Positions 23,909 through 37,368 of a stretch of 64,000 nt of DNA are shown piece by piece (within the stretch, counting starts at the first letter, position 1; each line of letters starts with the position of its first letter). The notes beneath the pieces are model-generated. The model was given only the letters and a program-made list of their open reading frames with translations. It was not told where the DNA came from and ran no database searches. The position numbers and the translations under genes were made by a program. Location of the stretch: contig CM045991.1 in NCBI GenBank assembly GCA_025175895.1, positions 86,973,174 through 87,037,173 of the forward strand. The letters are read 5' to 3'. Source of the stretch: Wurfbainia villosa. Taxonomy: Eukaryota > Streptophyta > Magnoliopsida > Zingiberales > Zingiberaceae.

Positions 23909-25775
23909 TGTAGGGATTTCTATATGCCAAATAGCATATGCGCAACGGAAAAATTAGGATCCCTTCCTAGTGATCCTTGCGAAAGAAAACCTCGTACAAA
24001 ATAAATTTCTCTAAAACCAAACCTATCATATAGGAGAGGATTACCTTTGTTGCGTGCCCTTGTTAATCCCGCTTTTCCTTTTAGTTTGTTGGATCTTTAG
24101 CACGTTCAAATGTCCGTGCCTCTATACGTATCCACACGAGCAAGCTCTTGTCTCACAAAAGAAAAACTAGAAGGGCTCTCCTTTACTTCTTGCTAGAGAA
24201 GTCCCTAAAGGAGAGGAAGCTAGGGAAAAAGAGAAGGGAAGAAGAAGACTACTCTTCTTGCTAGCCTACACTCACAAAACCACACAACCAAAGCTTCCAC
24301 CAAGCTCTCAAGCTCTCACACAACCACAATCTCTCTTTGGCCGGCCACTCCATGGAGTCTTTTATAGGGTTGGAAAAACCCTTTCACCTCCTACCATTCA
24401 ATGCAATCCATTGCATTGAGACACCTTGTTTGGCCGGCCACTTTAAGGAGACAAAAACCACTTTGTCTCCTTCCACCTTATCTAGCTTAGGTGACATGCT
24501 TGTGTGACATTCATGCATGTTGAATTAATCTTATTAATTCAATAAGCCCACCTTATCTAGCTTAGGTGGCATGCTTATGTGGCATGCTTGTGTGGCATTC
24601 ATGCATGTTGAATTAATCTTATTAATTCAATAAGCTTATGTTATCATATTGAATTAATCTCATTAAATCAATAAGGTAACATATTGAATTAATCTCATTA
24701 AATCAATAAACTAAAATTCTCATTAAGCTTAAAGTCCAAAAACCATTTTGTACTTAAGCTTATTCCCAAATTATTCTAGTCAAACTAGAATGCACTAATT
24801 CTTCTAATCATCATGATCTTTGTGTGTGACCCTATAGGCTCTCATAACGTTGGCAGTGGATCTAAACTCTTTTAGATACACAAGCAATGAGCGGCATCTA
24901 GCAATACATCATTGCTACCCAAGTTACGAAATAAGTCAAGATCCGACTAACCTTTCCGTGACTACTATAATGTATGACCGTGTCTTTCTATCCTTGATAT
25001 CAGATTGACCAATGAGGCATAGACCGTGTCATCCTCGATCAATCTATGTGTTTCTTGATCCCTGAGTAAACTAACTCAAACAAATGAGCTCAATATCTCA
25101 TATTGACTCATTTGAGCATGGCCATGCGTTTTAGTAGTTCTACTCAATCAAGGGGCCCACCGATATCACTCTCGTCATATGAGAGGGATAGATCCCATCT
25201 ACATCACTCACATCCCTCCGCATAATTTGTTATATACCCAGTAATCGCCTTTATGGTCCACCCTGTTACGGGTGACGTTTGACGATACTAAAGTACATAA
25301 TTCCTTATGTAGGGAACCGTAGTGACTTCAGGTTCGAGGACTATTCATACCAATAGTCACATGAGAAAGTTTATGACACTCATATAACGATCCATGAAAC
25401 TTTCTCATGGCGGGTCAGTTCAGTATATATTCTCTAATATATACTCATGTGTCAACTTGATATCATATATCCATGACTTGTGAGATCAAGTCATCAATCG
25501 ACCTACATGCTAGTCTTTATGTATTAATATTGCCCTTGCATATTAATACTTGACTAGGAACATTTAGGAAAGTGTTCTCTACAGCCTCTCATAATCAATT
25601 CTGCCAATTGATGTGCTGTAGATAAGAACCTACTTTTCTAGGGCATTATTATATTTAATTTAGCTGGCACAAGCAAGATGTAAATATAATAACCAATCCT
25701 TTGCCTTTATTGAATATGATACAAAATGTTCCCTTTTCAACCATCACATGATTGGCTCTAGGGCTATAACTAACA
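23909..25775 (-). repeat. TE6 3' LTR (1867 bp)
   Basis: Plus-strand start TGTAGGGATTTC, end ACTAACA, followed by the reverse complement of AGTGGGAGAT (25776-25785, polypurine tract). It contains GGCCGGCC sites and tandem AATTAATCTTATT-type repeats at 24510-24710. Confidence 0.92.
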
Positions 25776-25799
25776 ATCTCCCACTAGCACTAGTACCAA

Positions 25800-28700
25800 T
25801 CACTATGATATCTAATACCTAGTGACCTAGTGTGACCATCATGCTTCCTCTCGTACAAAGCCTTGGTCAATGGATCTGCGATGTTAGCTTCGCTTTAGAC
25901 TGCATATCCTCACATCTCCTCTATCGATGATCCTCGAATGAGATGGAAGCGCAAGAAGATGTGTTTGGTCCACGATGTGATCGAGGTTCCTTAGCTGCAA
26001 TAGCCCCATTGTTGTCACAATAGAGGTCTATTGGATCTGTAATGCTAGGAACTACCCCAAGTTCATCGATGAACTTCGGAGCCAAACACCTCCTTCTTTG
26101 CATCGAGACGCAAGAATATACTCGGCTTGTAGAATCAAGAATCGCGTGTCCTCGCTTTGAACTCTTCCACCACACCCACCATTCAGTGCAAAACACGTAC
26201 CGATTGCGATCTATAGTCATCCTTGTCTGCTTGGAAGCTTGCATCATCAGAATCTTTACGCTAGCTCCTCATTGCCTCCAAATATCGTGAAATATTCTTC
26301 GTTCTTCGTAAGTATTTAAGAATATTTTTGATCGCTATCCAAAGGACTTTCACCGATCCGATCGTATCTACTCGCCATGCTCAAAGCATACGAGACGCCG
26401 TGACGAGTACAAAGCACGGCGCATATGATAGACCCTATGGCAATGCATAAGGGATCTTATCCATGCGATCTCTCCTCCTTAGAAGAGGGACATTGAGTCT
26501 TCGAAAGACTCACACCATGTGATAAAGGCGTAAATCCTTTCTTGGAATTTTGCATAGCAAAACGATCTAGCACTTTATCAATGTATGTACTGACTTAGGC
26601 CAAGTAATCTTTTAGATCTATCTCTATAGATCTTGATGCCTAGAATATAGGCACACCTAAGTCTTTCATCGAGAAACAATTCCCTAACCACATCTTCACA
26701 GATCGGAGTGAGGGAATATCATTTCCGGCGAGAAGTATGTCATCTACATACAAGACAAGAAATACAACTGTGTTCTACTATTTCTCTTGTAGACACAAGG
26801 TTCATCTTCATTCTTGATGAAACCAAACTCCTTGATTGCATCATCGAATCAAGATTCCAGAGAGGCTTGCTTTAGTCCATAAATGGACCTTTGCGCTTTG
26901 CATACCTTTCCAGATGCTTTGGATCTTCAAAACCTCAGGTGTGTCATGTACACATCCTCGAGTAGCTTTCCATTCGAAAAGCGGTTTTGACATCCATCCG
27001 CCAGATCTCATAATCGTGGTAGGTCGCAATAGCAAGTATGATCCGAATGGATTTAAGCATCGCGAATCGGTGAAAAGGTTTCATCATAGTCAATACCATG
27101 AATTTGTTTGAACTTTAGCCACCAATCTACCTTTATAGGTATGCTTATTACCATCCATGTCGGGCTTTACTTTAAAGACCCACTTACACCCAATGGGTTT
27201 TACCTCTTCGTGGATCAACCAAGGTCCATACTTGGTTAGTGTACATGGATTCCATTTCGATCTCATGGCCTCTAGCCATTTCTAACTGGGCTCATCATAG
27301 CTTCTGATAGGATGTAGGCTCGCCAAGATCGACAAGCAATATCTCACATTGTCACCAAGAGAAAAGAATATCTCTCGGGTTGACGACGGATCCTATCAGA
27401 TCTACGAAGAGGTTGGTCTACTTGAAGTGTATGCCGCTCCACAACTCTTTGGGCAACAATTTCTCATCCACAACACTTTGTGGTTCCTGCTCATTTTCCA
27501 TCGGCCTTAGTGTTATTGTCATCTTGAACTTCTTCAAGATGTAAATTTTACTCTTTCTAGAAAGACAAGATTTCGCAACAAACACCTTGCCAAGTGTGGG
27601 ATTGTAAAAGTAATATCCCTTAGTTTCCTTGGGATATCCTACAAAATAACACTTATCCGATTTGGGTCCTAGTTTATCCGAGACTTGACGCCTTACATAA
27701 GCTTCACAACCCCAAATCTTTATAAAGACATTTTGGGACTCTTCCTACCATATCGTATATGGTGTCTTTTCTACGGCTTTTGATGGGACGCGATTAAGTG
27801 TGAAAGCTACTCTCTAGAGCTAGTCCCCAAAAGGAAGTAGGTAGATCACCTGCTCATCATTGATCGATCGTACCATATCTAATAGAGTACGATTTCTCCT
27901 CTCAGATACACCATTCCATTGTGGTGTTCCAGGTGGAGTAAGTTGGGATATTATCCCACACTTAGCCAGGTGATCACGAAACTCTTGACTAAGGTATTCA
28001 CCACCTCGATCTGATCGAAGTAGCTTAATACACTTACCAAGTTGGTTTTGTACTTCATTCTTGAATGCTTTGAACTTTTCAAAGGATTCTGACTTATGTC
28101 TCATCAAATATAAGTAGCCAAATCTACTCATATCATCGCGAAAGTAATAAAGTATTTATAGCCTCCTCTTTCGACATTGAAAGGGCCACATACATCAAGA
28201 TGTATGAGTCCTAACAAGTCCGTCGCTTCTCGCCATGTCCACTAAATGGAGTTTTAGTCATCTTTCCTAAAAGACAAGATTCGATACCTCATATGATTCA
28301 AAATCAAATGAGTCCAATAATCCATCTTTATGGAGTTGGGATATGCGTTTTTCATTTATGTGACCTAGGCGACAGTGCCAGAGATATGTTTGGTTCAAAT
28401 CATTCGATTTGAACCATTTGGTATTTACGTTATATATTGGGTTTTCTAAATCTAGAACATAGAGACCATTCATAAGTGGTGCATTACAATAGAACATTTC
28501 ATTCAAATAAATGGAACAACATTTGTCCTTTATTATAAAAGAAAAGTTTTTCTTGTCTAAACAAGATACAGAAATTATGTTCTTTGTCAATGCAGGTACA
28601 CATAAGCACTCCTCTAGTTCTAAGATAAGCCCAAAGGCAAAGACAAAGAATATGTTCCTACAAATGCACAAAGAAAGAACTTTTGCGCCATTGCCTACTC

Positions 28701-28860
28701 AGAGGTCCACTTCGCCTTTTCCATTAGTCTACTATTTCTCTCCTGCACATTAGTACAAATGTGAGATGCACATCCCAGATCTAATACCCATGTAGAAGAA
28801 ATAGATAGATTAACTTCTATAACGTGTATACCGAGGCGTAAGTCCCACTTCTTTTATTCT
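25800..28860 (-). pseudogene. pol: TE6 pol: fragmented protease, integrase, RT, RNase H
   Basis: Recognisable minus-strand pieces from right to left: protease and pre-integrase (28267-28671: CRLGHINEKRISQLHKDG), integrase core (27820-28131: LRSDRGGEYL, SERRNRT), RT (about 26690-27290, with the MSKPLF-type QMDVK region broken), and RNase H (25921-26247: ELGVVPSI, DLYCDNNGAI). Frameshifts occur roughly every 100-200 bp. Most differences from TE4 are 1-4 bp losses, often at CTG/CAG or CCGG sites. Confidence 0.8.
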
Positions 28861-29650
28861 TTACTTTCTCAAGGTAGACTTCATAGCCCGCTCCAAAGGT
28901 CCACCTCACCGCAATGGAAGCACCCCTTCCTTAGGTACTTTACCTTTACCCTTCAAGTGGATGAATTGGCCTTGCCTTTGGCTTGGGTCTTACCCTTGCC
29001 TTTGCGCTTACCTTTGCCCTTCTTGACCATTAGTACATTACTAACTTTCTTTTTGAGATTCGGTTCAGCAGTTCTTAACATGCTGAGAATCTCAGGCAAA
29101 GGTTTATCAATTTCATTCATGTTATAATTCATGACGAATTGATTATATGCTTCCGGCAACGATTGCAGGATAACATCTTGCCACAATTCTTGGCTCGATG
29201 GAAAACCTAGTCTTCAAGGTTCTCAACGCATCCCAATCATTTTAAGTACGTGAGTTCCTACAGTGTTCCTTCTGCATCTTGCATGCAAAAAGAGCCTTAG
29301 ACACTTCAAAACGCTCGTGCCTAGCTTGTCCTTGATATAGTTGTTTCAAATGCTCAACCATATCATAGGCATCCATGTTCTCATGTTGCTTCTGAAGCTC
29401 AGAGTTCATGGTGGCAAGCATAAGGCATGACACATCTAATGCGTCATCTTGATGCTTCTTATAAGCATCCTTTTCAAAGACGAGTGGCGCAGGGCGTGTA
29501 TTTCAGGTAGACTGCTCTAGGACATACAGTTTGCTTCTTGCTTGAGGATAATCCTCAAGTTCCTATACTACCAAGAAAGTTCGCTCCATTGAGTTTGTCC
29601 TTCTCAAGGACAGATCGCAAGTTGAGGGGGTGTGTCGTGTTAGATGACAT
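28861..29650 (-). pseudogene. gag: TE6 gag
   Basis: A plausible ATG at 29648-29650 opens MSSNTTHPLNLRSVLEKDKL. Pieces at 29242-29433 (NSELQKQHENMDAYDMVEHL) and 28953-29186 (Lys/Gly-rich tail) follow. The zinc-knuckle zone near 28870-28940 is scrambled by small indels. Same family as the TE4/TE5 gag. Confidence 0.78.
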
Positions 29651-30856
29651 TGTGATCTACAACAATAAAATGCAAAATTAAGTATCATACTTAAGTCATT
29701 TAATTAGGCCTTTAATTAAATGAGGCTCCCACTAAATTCTCATAGCTTTGATATGAGCTAATCATTGATGTAGGCAAAACACTTTTCGCTTACATCATTA
29801 GCTACTATTTAGCTATAAATTTATATGGGATAAAGATCCACATCATAATTCGTCTTGAGTTAGCTTTAGCTAATCGCCCAAGACGTAGTATGATTAGGTA
29901 GGCAATCTTTTGCCAATTACATCTGATGTAACTCTTTAATAGCTTTGGTTAAGTTTAGATTAGTTTAGTGCTTATTCCTAAACCAGCTTCCAGGCTGTGG
30001 CGAGGCACAGGGGCCTTCTTGGATATCGGAGCAACGACCACTTCTAAGACAAAGCTGATGTTCGAAAATCACATAAAACTAATTTTAAAACTTATGTTCA
30101 AAGCTAATATATGCCTCTACTTTCTTAACTAATTAAGAAAAACTTAATTAAGTCTTAACTAAGTTTGATAGCGGGACATCACGATTGTCCACTCGCACTC
30201 TTCCAAGATAAAATGCATTGCTTTGCTTTGGCAAACCCAATAACAAATGATCGAGGAAGTAGTGAGTACCAAACTTTGGTAGGTATATCGTATTTGACTT
30301 ATTGAGATATAAACTTAAACATGCATCACATACATATTAGCATACATCACATATAAGCTAAATTAACATGCATCACATACATAGTTAAACTAAGTGTGTC
30401 ATGGTTATGGCCCTTATTCTACAATCTTCTCAAGCCAAGAAGATTGATTGGTCAACCTAGGATAGCATCTTCTCCCAAGTGCTTCCTTTGGTTGTCTTGT
30501 GTTGTTGACTTCCTCCTTGTAACATTATCTTCCAATGGACCCTCCATCTTTGTTTTGTATATATTACAAAGGAGAAATACTGAGTTACATTCGAGTCTAA
30601 AGCTAATTTTACAACAAGAATTTTAGGAGAAAGGCACCACACGCAGCCGATTAAGAATTACAACACACAATCACAAACTTTTTGGGACTAGGCCATAACC
30701 ATGCACCATGTCAATTTTAACTTTTAAAGATTGGATATTTTATTATGTTTGAAAATTTGCTAATGCAATTATCAACTCATAATAAAATTTATCCTACTTA
30801 TATCATATATAGAGAAAACTATTTTTAGATCTTTCGCAAAGTGGCTCGATACTAAT
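29651..30856 (-). other. TE6 leader and weak primer-binding site
   Basis: About 1.2 kb, non-coding. The site adjoining the LTR (30842-30856) reads ATTAGTATCGAGCC on the minus strand, a degraded version of the initiator-Met site. One leader motif (GAGTTAGCTTTAGCTAATCGC at about 29863) is shared with TE4/TE5. Confidence 0.55.
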
Positions 30857-32678
30857 CGTAGGGAATTTCTATATGCCAAATGGCATATGCAAGAACGGAA
30901 AAATTAGGATCCTTCCTAGTGATCCATTGCGAAAGAAAACCTCAGATAAAATAAATTTCTCTAAACCAAACCTATCTTATAGGAGAGGATTACCTTTGTT
31001 ATGCGTGCCCTTGTTAATCCCGCTTTTCCTTTTGGTTTGTTGGATCTTTAGCACGCTCAAATGTCCGTTCTATACGTATCCACACGAGCAAGCTCTTGTC
31101 TCACAAAAGAAAAACTAGAAGAGCTCTCCTTTACTTTTGCTAGAGAAGTCCCTAAAGGAGAGGAAGCTAGGGAAAAGAGAAGGAAGAAGAAGACTACTCT
31201 TCTTGCTAGCCTACACTCACAAAACCACACAACCAAAGCTTCCACCAAGCTCTCAAGCTCTCACACAACCACAATCTCTTTGGCCGCCACTCCATGGAGT
31301 CTTTTATAGGGTTGGAAAACCCTTTCACCTCCTACCATTTAATGCAATCCATTGCATTGAGACACCTTGTTTGGCCCACTTTAAGGAGACAAAAACCACT
31401 TTGTCTCCTTCCACCTTATCTAGCTTAGGTGGCATGATTATGTGGCATGCTTGTGTGGCATTCATGCATGTTGAATTAATCTTAGCTTATGTTATCATAT
31501 TGAATTAATCTTATTAATTCAATCATGTTATCATATTGAATTAATCTTATTAATTCAATAAGCTTATGTTATCATATTGAATTAATCTCATTAAATCAAT
31601 AAGGTAACATATTGAATTAATCTCATTAAATCAATAAGCTGTTTATTGCTTAAAGTCCAAAACCATTTTGTACTTAAGCTTATTCCCAAATTATTCTAGT
31701 CAAACTAGAATGCACTAATTCTTCTAATCATCATGCTCTTTGTGTGTGACCCTATAGGCTCTCATAACGCTCAAGTGGATCTAAACTCTTTAGATACACA
31801 AGCAATGAGCGATCTAGCAATACATCATTGCTACCTAAGTTACGAAATAAGTCAAGATCCGACTAACCTTCCGTGACTACTATAATGTATGACCGTGTCC
31901 TTCTATCCTGATATCGATTGACAATGAGGCATAGACCGTGTCATCCTCGATCAATCTATGTGTTTCTGATCCTCGAGTAAACTAACTCAAACAAATGAGC
32001 TCAATATCTCATATTGACTCATTCGAGCATGGCCATGCTTTTAGTAGTTCTACTCAATCAAGGCCCACCGATATCACTCATCATATGAGAGGGATAGATC
32101 CCATCTACATCACTCACATCCCTCCGCATAATTTGTTATACCCAAGAAGTCGCCTTTATGGTCCACCTATTACGGGTGGCGTTTGTGATACTAAAGTACA
32201 TAATTCCTTATGTAGGGAACCGTAGTGACTTCAGGTTCGAGGACTATTCATACCAATAGTCACATGAGAAAGTTTATGACACTCATATAACGATCCATGA
32301 AACTTTCTCATGGCGGGTCAGTTCAGTATATATTCTCTAATATATACTCATGTGTCAACTTGATATCATATATCCATGACTTGTGAGATCAAGTCATCAA
32401 TCGACCTACATGCTAGTCTTTATGTATTAATATTGCCCTTGCATATTAATACTTGACTAGGAACATTTAGGAAAGTGTTCTCTACAGCCTCTCATAATCA
32501 ATTCTGCCAATTGATGTGCTGTAGATAAGAACCTACTTTTCTAGGGCATTATTATATTTAATTTAGCTGGCACAAGCAAGATGTAAATATAATAACCAAT
32601 CCTTTGCCTTTATTGAATATGATACAAAATGTTCCCTTTTCAACCATCACATGATTGGCTCTAGGGCTATAACTAACA
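30857..32678 (-). repeat. TE6 5' LTR (1822 bp), patchy divergence
   Basis: It aligns with 23909-25775. The outer end (ACTAACA at 32678) is intact; the inner end begins CGTAGGG instead of TGTAGGG. Positions from about 32186 to 32678 look identical to the other LTR, whereas 30857 to about 32185 carries many short deletions. Confidence 0.9.
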
Positions 32679-33393
32679 TATGATGCATGCTAGAATAATG
32701 TTTGTATGTATGTGATGCGTGCTAGTATAGAATAATAAAGGCCTCAATGCGTATATGATACACATTACGATTAGATTAGATCTCAATTGAATCAACTCGT
32801 AAATGTCTACCAAGTCCTTGATACCCATCACTACCTCGATCATTTGTAGTTGTTGAATCTGCCAAAGCAGAGCAACGCATATTATCTTGGTAGGGTGCGA
32901 AGGAACAATCTTGGTCCCGCCTATCACGGCTTGGGTTAGAGTAAGCTCAATTAGATTGAGTAAAACTAGTTAACTCAATTGGATCGAATAGAACTATAGG
33001 CATATTCCAACCGTTGGAAAGATATGATAAGAACGCATTTACACTAAATCTTGGGCAATTTAGCCAAAGCTAACTCAAGGTCTTTTGTAAATGTGGGTCT
33101 TGATCCTATAAACAAGAGTTGCATAGAGATGTAATCGGTAATGTGTTACCCACCGATCATACCAAGTCTTGGGCGATTTAGCCAAAGCTAACTCAAGGCT
33201 TAGTATGATATGGATCTTATCCCGCATGAATTATAACTAGTTTGTATGAATCTAGTAATGTGGTTTGACCACATTCATAACTCGATTCTATAAAATTCCT
33301 ATAATTCAGTGGGAGCATCATTTGATTAAAAGCCTAATTAAATGATAAAAGAAATATGATATTAATTCTCTGCATTGTATGTTGTAGATTACT

Positions 33394-34725
33394 ATATCGA
33401 CAAACACGAACACTCTCTCTCTACGTTCTGTCCTTGAGAAGGACAAGCTCAATGGAGCAAATTTCCTGGACTGGTATAGGAACCTGAGAATTGTTTTCAC
33501 CCAAGAAAGGAAATTGTACGCGTCTGGCAACCCATTCGAGGCACCTTACATCCGCCTCAGCGGTGACAAAGATGCTTACAAGAAGCATCAAGATGATGCA
33601 TTAGATGTGTCATGTCTAATGCTCACGACCATAAACTCTGAGCTTCAGAAGCAACACGAGTTCATGAATGCTTATGATATGGTTGAACATCTTCGTCAAC
33701 TATATCAAGGACAAGCAAGGCACGAGAGATATGAAGTCTCTAAGGCATTGTTTGGTTCTAAAATGCAAGATGGGACTCTCGTAGGTCCATATGTACTCAA
33801 GATGATTGGGTACGTAGAAAACCTACAGAGATTGGGATTCCCCCTTGGCCAAGAGCTGGCCACTGACTTGATCTTGCAGTTTTTGCCGCAAAGCTACAAT
33901 CAATTTATCATGAATTACAACATGAATGAAATTGATAAGTCACTGCCTGAGATGCTCAGCATGTTGAGAACTGCTGAGCTCAACCTTAAGAAGGGAAAAT
34001 CTGATGTCATTTTGATGGTGCAAAAGAAGAAAGGCAAGGGCAAGCCTAAAAGTAAGGGAAAGTCCCAAGCCAAGGACAAAGGCAAGGAACTGAAACCCAA
34101 AGGAGGGATGGCCAAGGAAGGGGCTTGCTTCCACTGCAAGGAAGCTGGACACTGGAAGCGTAACTGCAAGGCATACCTGGATGATCTTAAGAAGAAGAGA
34201 AGTGAGACTTCTACTTCAGGTATAAATGTTATAGAAGTCAATCTATCTATTTCTTCATCATGGGTATTAGATACCGGATGTGCATCTCACATTTGTACCA
34301 ATGTGCAGGCGCTGAGAAATAGCAGGGCATTGACAAAGGGCGAGGTGGACCTACGAGTAGGCAATGGAGCATGGATTGCTGCTGTTGTTGTAGGAATTTA
34401 TGATCTATCTCTGCCCTCTGGGCTTGTACTAGAATTAGATGAATGTTGTTATGTGTCTGCCTTCACTAAGAACATCATTTCGATTTCTTGTTTGGACAAG
34501 AAAAGATTTACATTTATAATAAAGAACAAATATTGTTCAGTTTATTTAAATGATATGTTCTATTGTAGTGCACCTCTAATGAACGGACTCTACTTTCTAG
34601 ACTTAGAGAGCCCTATCTATAACATAAGTACCAAAAGATTCAAGTCAAATGAGTTGAACCAAACCTATCTCTGGCATTGTCGCTTAGGTCACATAAATGA
34701 GAGTCGTTTTATCTCAGCTCCATAA
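33394..34725 (+). pseudogene. gag: TE5 gag and protease
   Basis: The frame is open from 33394, where the initiator ATG of TE4 is ATA here, to 34725. It includes RSVLEKDKLNGANFLDWYRN, the capsid core, a Lys-rich tail and a normal CCHC knuckle (CFHCKEAGHWKRNC at about 34126-34167). Protease motif WVLDTGCASH lies at about 34261-34290. An extra T near 34707 (in ESR|LSQLHKDG) throws translation out of frame within the pre-integrase segment. Confidence 0.88.
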
Positions 34726-37348
34726 GGATGGACTGCTAGACTCATTTGATTTTGAATCATATGAGACATGCGAGTCTTGCCTTTTAGGCAAGATGACCAA
34801 GACTCCCTTTAGTGGACACAGCGAAAGAGCAACAGACTTGTTAGGACTTATACATAGTGATGTATGTGGCCCTTTCAATGTTGCTGCTAAAGGTGATTAC
34901 AGGTACTTCATTACATTTACTGATGACTTCAGTAGATATGGTTATGTGTATCTTATGACACATAAATCAGAATCCTTTGAAAAGTTCAAAAAATTCAAGA
35001 ATGAAGTACAAAACCAGCTTGACAAGAGTATTAAGATACTTCGATCAGATCGAGGTGGCGAATACCTTAGCCATGAGTTTCGTGACTATCTAGCTGAGTG
35101 TGGGATTCTATCCCAACTCACTCCTCTTGGAACACCATAGTGGAATGGTGTATCCGAAAGGAGGAATCGTACCCTATTAGATATGGTACGATCTATGATG
35201 AGTCACACAGATCTTCCTATATCCTTTTGGGGATATGCTCTAGACACAGCAGCCTTTACCCTTAACCGTGTAGCATCCAAGGATGTCATAAAGACACCAT
35301 ATATGATATGGACAGGGAGAAATCCCAATATGTCTTTCATGAGGATTTGGGATTGTGAGGCTTATGTTCGATGTCAAGTCTCAGATAAACTAGGACCCAA
35401 ATCCGATAGGTGCTATTTTGTTGGATATCCCAAGGATACAAAGGGATATTAATTCTACATTCCCAATCAGCACAAAGTGTTTGTAGCAAAGACTAGGGTT
35501 TTTCTAGAAAGGGATTTTGTTTCTAGAAAAACTAGTGGGAGTACATTCAATCTTGAAGAAATTCAAGATAAGGACCATAACACTGAGGCCTTGATGGAGG
35601 TTGAATAGGAACCATAAAGTGTTGTGGGTGATAAGATTGTTGCACAAAGAGTTGTAGAACAACCACCTGTTCATGTAGACCTACTTCTTCGCAGGTCTGA
35701 TAGGGTACGTCGTCAGCCTGAGAGATACTCATTTCTCTTGTCTGACCATGATGATGTTATGCTAATTGAGAATGAGCCTACCTCCTATCAAAAAGCTGTG
35801 ATGAGCCCAGATTCTGAGAAATGACTAGAGGCCATGAGATCCGAAATGGAATTCATGTACACCAACCAAGTATGGACTTTGGTTGATCCACCTGAAGGGG
35901 TCAGACCCATTGGGTGTAAGTGGGTCTTTAGGAGAAAGACTGACATGGATGGACTTACGCATACCTATAAGGGTCAATTGGTGGCTAAAGATTTCAAGCA
36001 AATTCATGGTATTGACTATGATGAAATCTTTTCTCCAGTGGCGATGTTTAAGTCCATTCGGATCTTGCTTACTATTGCAGCATACCACGATTATGAGATC
36101 TGGCAGATGGATGTCAAAACGGCGTTTCTGAATGGAAACTTACTCGAGGATGTGTACATGACACAACCTGAGGGTTTTGAAGATCCACAGCATACTGGGA
36201 AAGTATGCAAGCTGCAAAGGTCCATTTATGGTCTAAAGCAAGCCTCTCGGAGCTGGAATCTTCGATTTGATGATGCGATCAAACAGTTTGGTTTCATCAA
36301 AAATGAAGATGAATCATGTGTCTACAAGAGGGTTAATGGGAACACAGTTATCTTCCTTGTATTGTATATGGATGACATACTACTCATTGGAAATGACATC
36401 CCTTCGCTACAGTCTGTGAAGACTTAGCTGGGGACGTGCTTCTCAATGAAGGACTTAGGTAAAGCAGCCTGTATTCTAGGCATCAAGATCTATAGAGATA
36501 GATCTATGAGATTGCTTGACCTAAGTCAGAGTACATACATTGACACGGTATTACTACGGTTTGTCATGCAGAATTCCAAGAAGGGACTTCTGCCAATGTC
36601 ACATGGTGTGAGTCTTTCGAAGGCTCAAAGTCCCTCTTCTAGAGAGGAGAGAGACCACATGGATAAGATCCCTTACGCATCAGCTATAGGATCTATCATG
36701 TACGTCATGCTGTGTACTCATCCTGATGTCTCGTATACTTTGAGCATGACGAGTAGATACCAGTCAGATCCAGGTGAGCGTCACTGGATAACAGTTAAGA
36801 ATATTCATAAGTACTTGAGAAGGACTAAAGAATATTTTTTGATATTTGGAGGCGATGAAGAGCTAGCTGTAAAGGGTTACAGCGATGTCAGCTTCCAAAC
36901 TGACCAGGATGATTATAGATCGCAGCCAGGGTTTGTGTTTTGCTTGAATGGTGGCGTTGTGAGTTGGAAGAGTTCGAAGCAGGAAACAGTTGTTGATTCT
37001 ACAATAGAAGCCAAGTATATTGCTGCATCTGAGGCAGCAAAGGAGGCAGTTTGGATCCGCAAGTTCATTACTGAGCTTGGGGTGATTCCTAGCATAGCAG
37101 ATCCCATAGAGCTCTATTGTGACAACAATGGAGCAATTGCACAGGCTAAGGAACCTCGCTCATACCAGCGGACCAAACATATACTACGACACTTCCATCT
37201 CATTCGAGAGATTATCGATAGAGGAGATGTGAAGATTTGTAGAGTACCCACAGAGGCTAACATCACAGATCCCTTGACTAAGGCTTTGGCACAAAAAAAA
37301 CATGATGGTCACACTAGGTCATTGGGTATTAGATATTACAGTGATTGA
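34697..37348 (+). pseudogene. pol: TE5 pol: integrase, RT, RNase H in one frame with six stops
   Basis: After the frameshift everything to 37348 is in one frame. Integrase has IHSDVCGP, RSDRGGEYL and SERRNRT. RT has WVFRRKTDMDG, QMDVKTAFLNG, YMDD (36365-36376) and YGLKQASRSW. RNase H has ELYCDNNGAIAQ. Stops are TAG 35138, TAA 35450, TAG 35606, TAA 35615, TGA 35822 and TAG 36425. Comparison with TE4 shows five of the six are C-to-T or G-to-A changes of Gln or Trp codons; 35450 is T-to-A. Confidence 0.9.
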
Positions 37349-37356
37349 CACTAGTG

Positions 37357-37368
37357 CTAGTGGGAGAT
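37357..37368 (+). other. TE5 polypurine tract
   Basis: CTAGTGGGAGAT immediately before the 3' LTR start; purine core AGTGGGAGA. Confidence 0.8.

Larger units (their letters stand above)
23904..32683 (-). mobile_element. TE6: nested Ty1/copia element with target-site duplication TATGA
   Basis: LTRs at 23909-25775 and 30857-32678 flank a minus-strand gag-pol. The 5 bp outside each end are TATGA (23904-23908 and 32679-32683), so the insertion boundary is secure. It landed in the TE5 leader and is therefore younger than TE5. The internal region has many short indels and no long open frame. Confidence 0.92.
22934..33393 (+). other. TE5 leader, split by TE6
   Basis: The leader occupies 22934-23908 and 32684-33393, with TE6 between. 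It contains an extended TA microsatellite and repeats of the GATGCATGCTAG type near the insertion site. The leader motif around CTTGGGCGATTTAGCCAAAG occurs at about 33050 and 33170. It mirrors the TE4 leader. No supported protein frame. Confidence 0.6.
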
